Source: G963691885 sp963691885
Lineage (GTDB): Bacteria > Pseudomonadota > Alphaproteobacteria > UBA8366 > Aestuariispiraceae
NCBI GenBank assembly: GCA_963691885.1
Contig: OY829843.1
Coordinates: forward strand, 1,612,001 to 1,676,000
Length of the DNA: 64,000 nucleotides
Direction of reading: 5' to 3'
The position numbers were made by a program, and so were the translations under genes. The notes beneath the pieces were generated by a model. That model was not told where the DNA came from. It did not search any database and saw only the letters and a list, made by a program, of their open reading frames with translations. Shown one piece after another: positions 63,183-64,000 of this stretch; position 1 is the stretch's first letter, and each line of letters begins with the position of its first letter.

Positions 63183-64000
63183 GCGTCTATCCCCGCACTC
63201 TGTTTATTCGCGCTGGGTTTGCGACGCCCGTTGCGGGCGGACCACTGATCCTGAAAGGTCGAGCCGGTCGGCGCGGGCAAATCACGATAGGTTGTCCAAC
63301 CGGACGCGAGCGGCGCGGAGGCAAGCCTTCCTTTACCACCTGCCATGCTGCGCAATACAAAAGATCCGATACGGCTGGCAGCGCGGTAGAGCATGGGTTT
63401 TTTGGCAAAGAACCCCCAGACATCCAGCCCCGCGCGCACGGCTGGCGGGGCAAGACCGGCCTCGAATTCCTGAACCCTATAATGGCGCATCATTTTCGGC
63501 AGCGGGATCCGCATCGGGCAGACCTCTTCACATCGCCCACAGGCGGTTGAGGCATTGGGCAGATGGCCCGCCTCATCCACACCCAAAAATGTGGGCGTCA
63601 GGACAGATCCGATCGGGCCTGGATACACCCAGCCATAAGAATGACCACCAACTGCGTGATAGACGGGGCAATGGTTCATACAGGCACCACAGCGAATGCA
63701 TCGCAACGCATCCTGAAATTCTGATCCCAAAAGCTTGGATCGACCATTGTCCAAAATGACCACATGGTACTTTTCAGGACCGTCCGGGTCATTAGACCGT
63801 TTCGGCCCTGTAGAGAAAGTTGTATAGGCCGAGAATTCCTGACCGGTCGCCGAACGGGCAAGCACCCGCAAAATGGAGGACGCATCTTCAAGGGTCGGAA
63901 TGACTTTTTCGATCGAGGCGACCACGACATGGGTTTTCGCCATTGTCTGGGTGAGGTCACCATTCCCTTCATTGGTCACAATCACACTGGATCCGGATTC
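63179..64000 (-). CDS. LutB-type iron-sulfur lactate-utilisation protein (cut at right edge)
   Basis: Partial; 273 residues of the C-terminal part are visible and the frame runs off at 64000. The Cys clusters are CIRCGACMNHCPVYH (about 170 codons from the stop) and CGRCEEVCPMRIPL, typical of two 4Fe-4S ferredoxin-like sites. The N-terminal LUD-like domain is partly present (VIVTNEGNGDLT). It pairs with LutC; a LutA-type subunit would be expected just beyond the window. Confidence 0.92.
   Translation of the reverse strand, partial: ESGSSVIVTNEGNGDLTQTMAKTHVVVASIEKVIPTLEDASSILRVLARSATGQEFSAYTTFSTGPKRSNDPDGPEKYHVVILDNGRSKLLGSEFQDALRCIRCGACMNHCPVYHAVGGHSYGWVYPGPIGSVLTPTFLGVDEAGHLPNASTACGRCEEVCPMRIPLPKMMRHYRVQEFEAGLAPPAVRAGLDVWGFFAKKPMLYRAASRIGSFVLRSMAGGKGRLASAPLASGWTTYRDLPAPTGSTFQDQWSARNGRRKPSANKQSAGIDA

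Overview
The window looks like the chromosome of an alphaproteobacterium, probably a Rhodospirillales-like marine or soil lineage. The evidence is the gene order miaB-phoH-ybeY-corC-lnt, metK-trmB, rimP-nusA-ylxR-infB-rbfA-truB-rpsO-pnp, rsmI-yraN-gshB, hemW-rdgB-rph/hrcA-grpE, dnaK-dnaJ-dapB and hisE-F-A-H-B/hslV-hslU, plus a GC content in the mid 50s (judged by eye). The genus cannot be fixed from the sequence alone. No tRNA, rRNA, CRISPR array or prophage was seen.

Layout. 1-8411: tRNA modification, RNA maturation and envelope genes (miaB, phoH, a frame-broken ybeY, corC, lnt), then a HTH regulator, metK and trmB. 8412-18376: the transcription/translation block rimP to pnp, preceded by a leader with an apparent terminator/antiterminator switch. 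18403-26078 (minus strand): ppa, an AmpG-like permease, typA, a glutamine amidotransferase-like protein, an adenosine kinase-type PfkB kinase and comM. 26131-28433: a polar amino-acid ABC importer without an ATPase gene. 28715-36990: a beta-hydroxyacid dehydrogenase, the rsmI-yraN-BON-sirB1-gshB run, an LpoA-like lipoprotein, hemW and rdgB. 36994-45078: rph and the heat-shock/chaperone genes hrcA, grpE, dnaK and dnaJ, with an orphan flagellar-rod-like gene, alkB and dapB.

45079-47116 is the only clearly accessory segment. It is AT-richer and holds a possible small RNA and a DUF3800 gene whose 3' end was split by an IS630-type element. The TA duplication is intact, and joining the two sides restores an open frame of about 247 codons. 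47117-57619 and on: DUF2244, nth, a thioesterase, a small lipoprotein, an EI24 membrane protein, a sensor-cyclase, an AraC/MFS pair, an adenine deaminase-type enzyme, HIT and the his cluster. 58973-64000: hslVU, a glyoxylate reductase, an Smr protein and the lactate-oxidation proteins LutC and LutB (LutB runs off the right edge).

How the genes work together: most are housekeeping genes in short operons. Three promoters in front of heat-shock genes (hrcA, dnaK, hslV) share TTG-N18-CCTA, consistent with an alphaproteobacterial RpoH regulon. I found no obvious new multi-gene system. The best leads are the rimP leader switch, the HTH gene that seems to lack a canonical start codon, the broken ybeY, the IS-split DUF3800 gene with the adjacent candidate RNA, and a cyclase with an altered purine-selecting residue.
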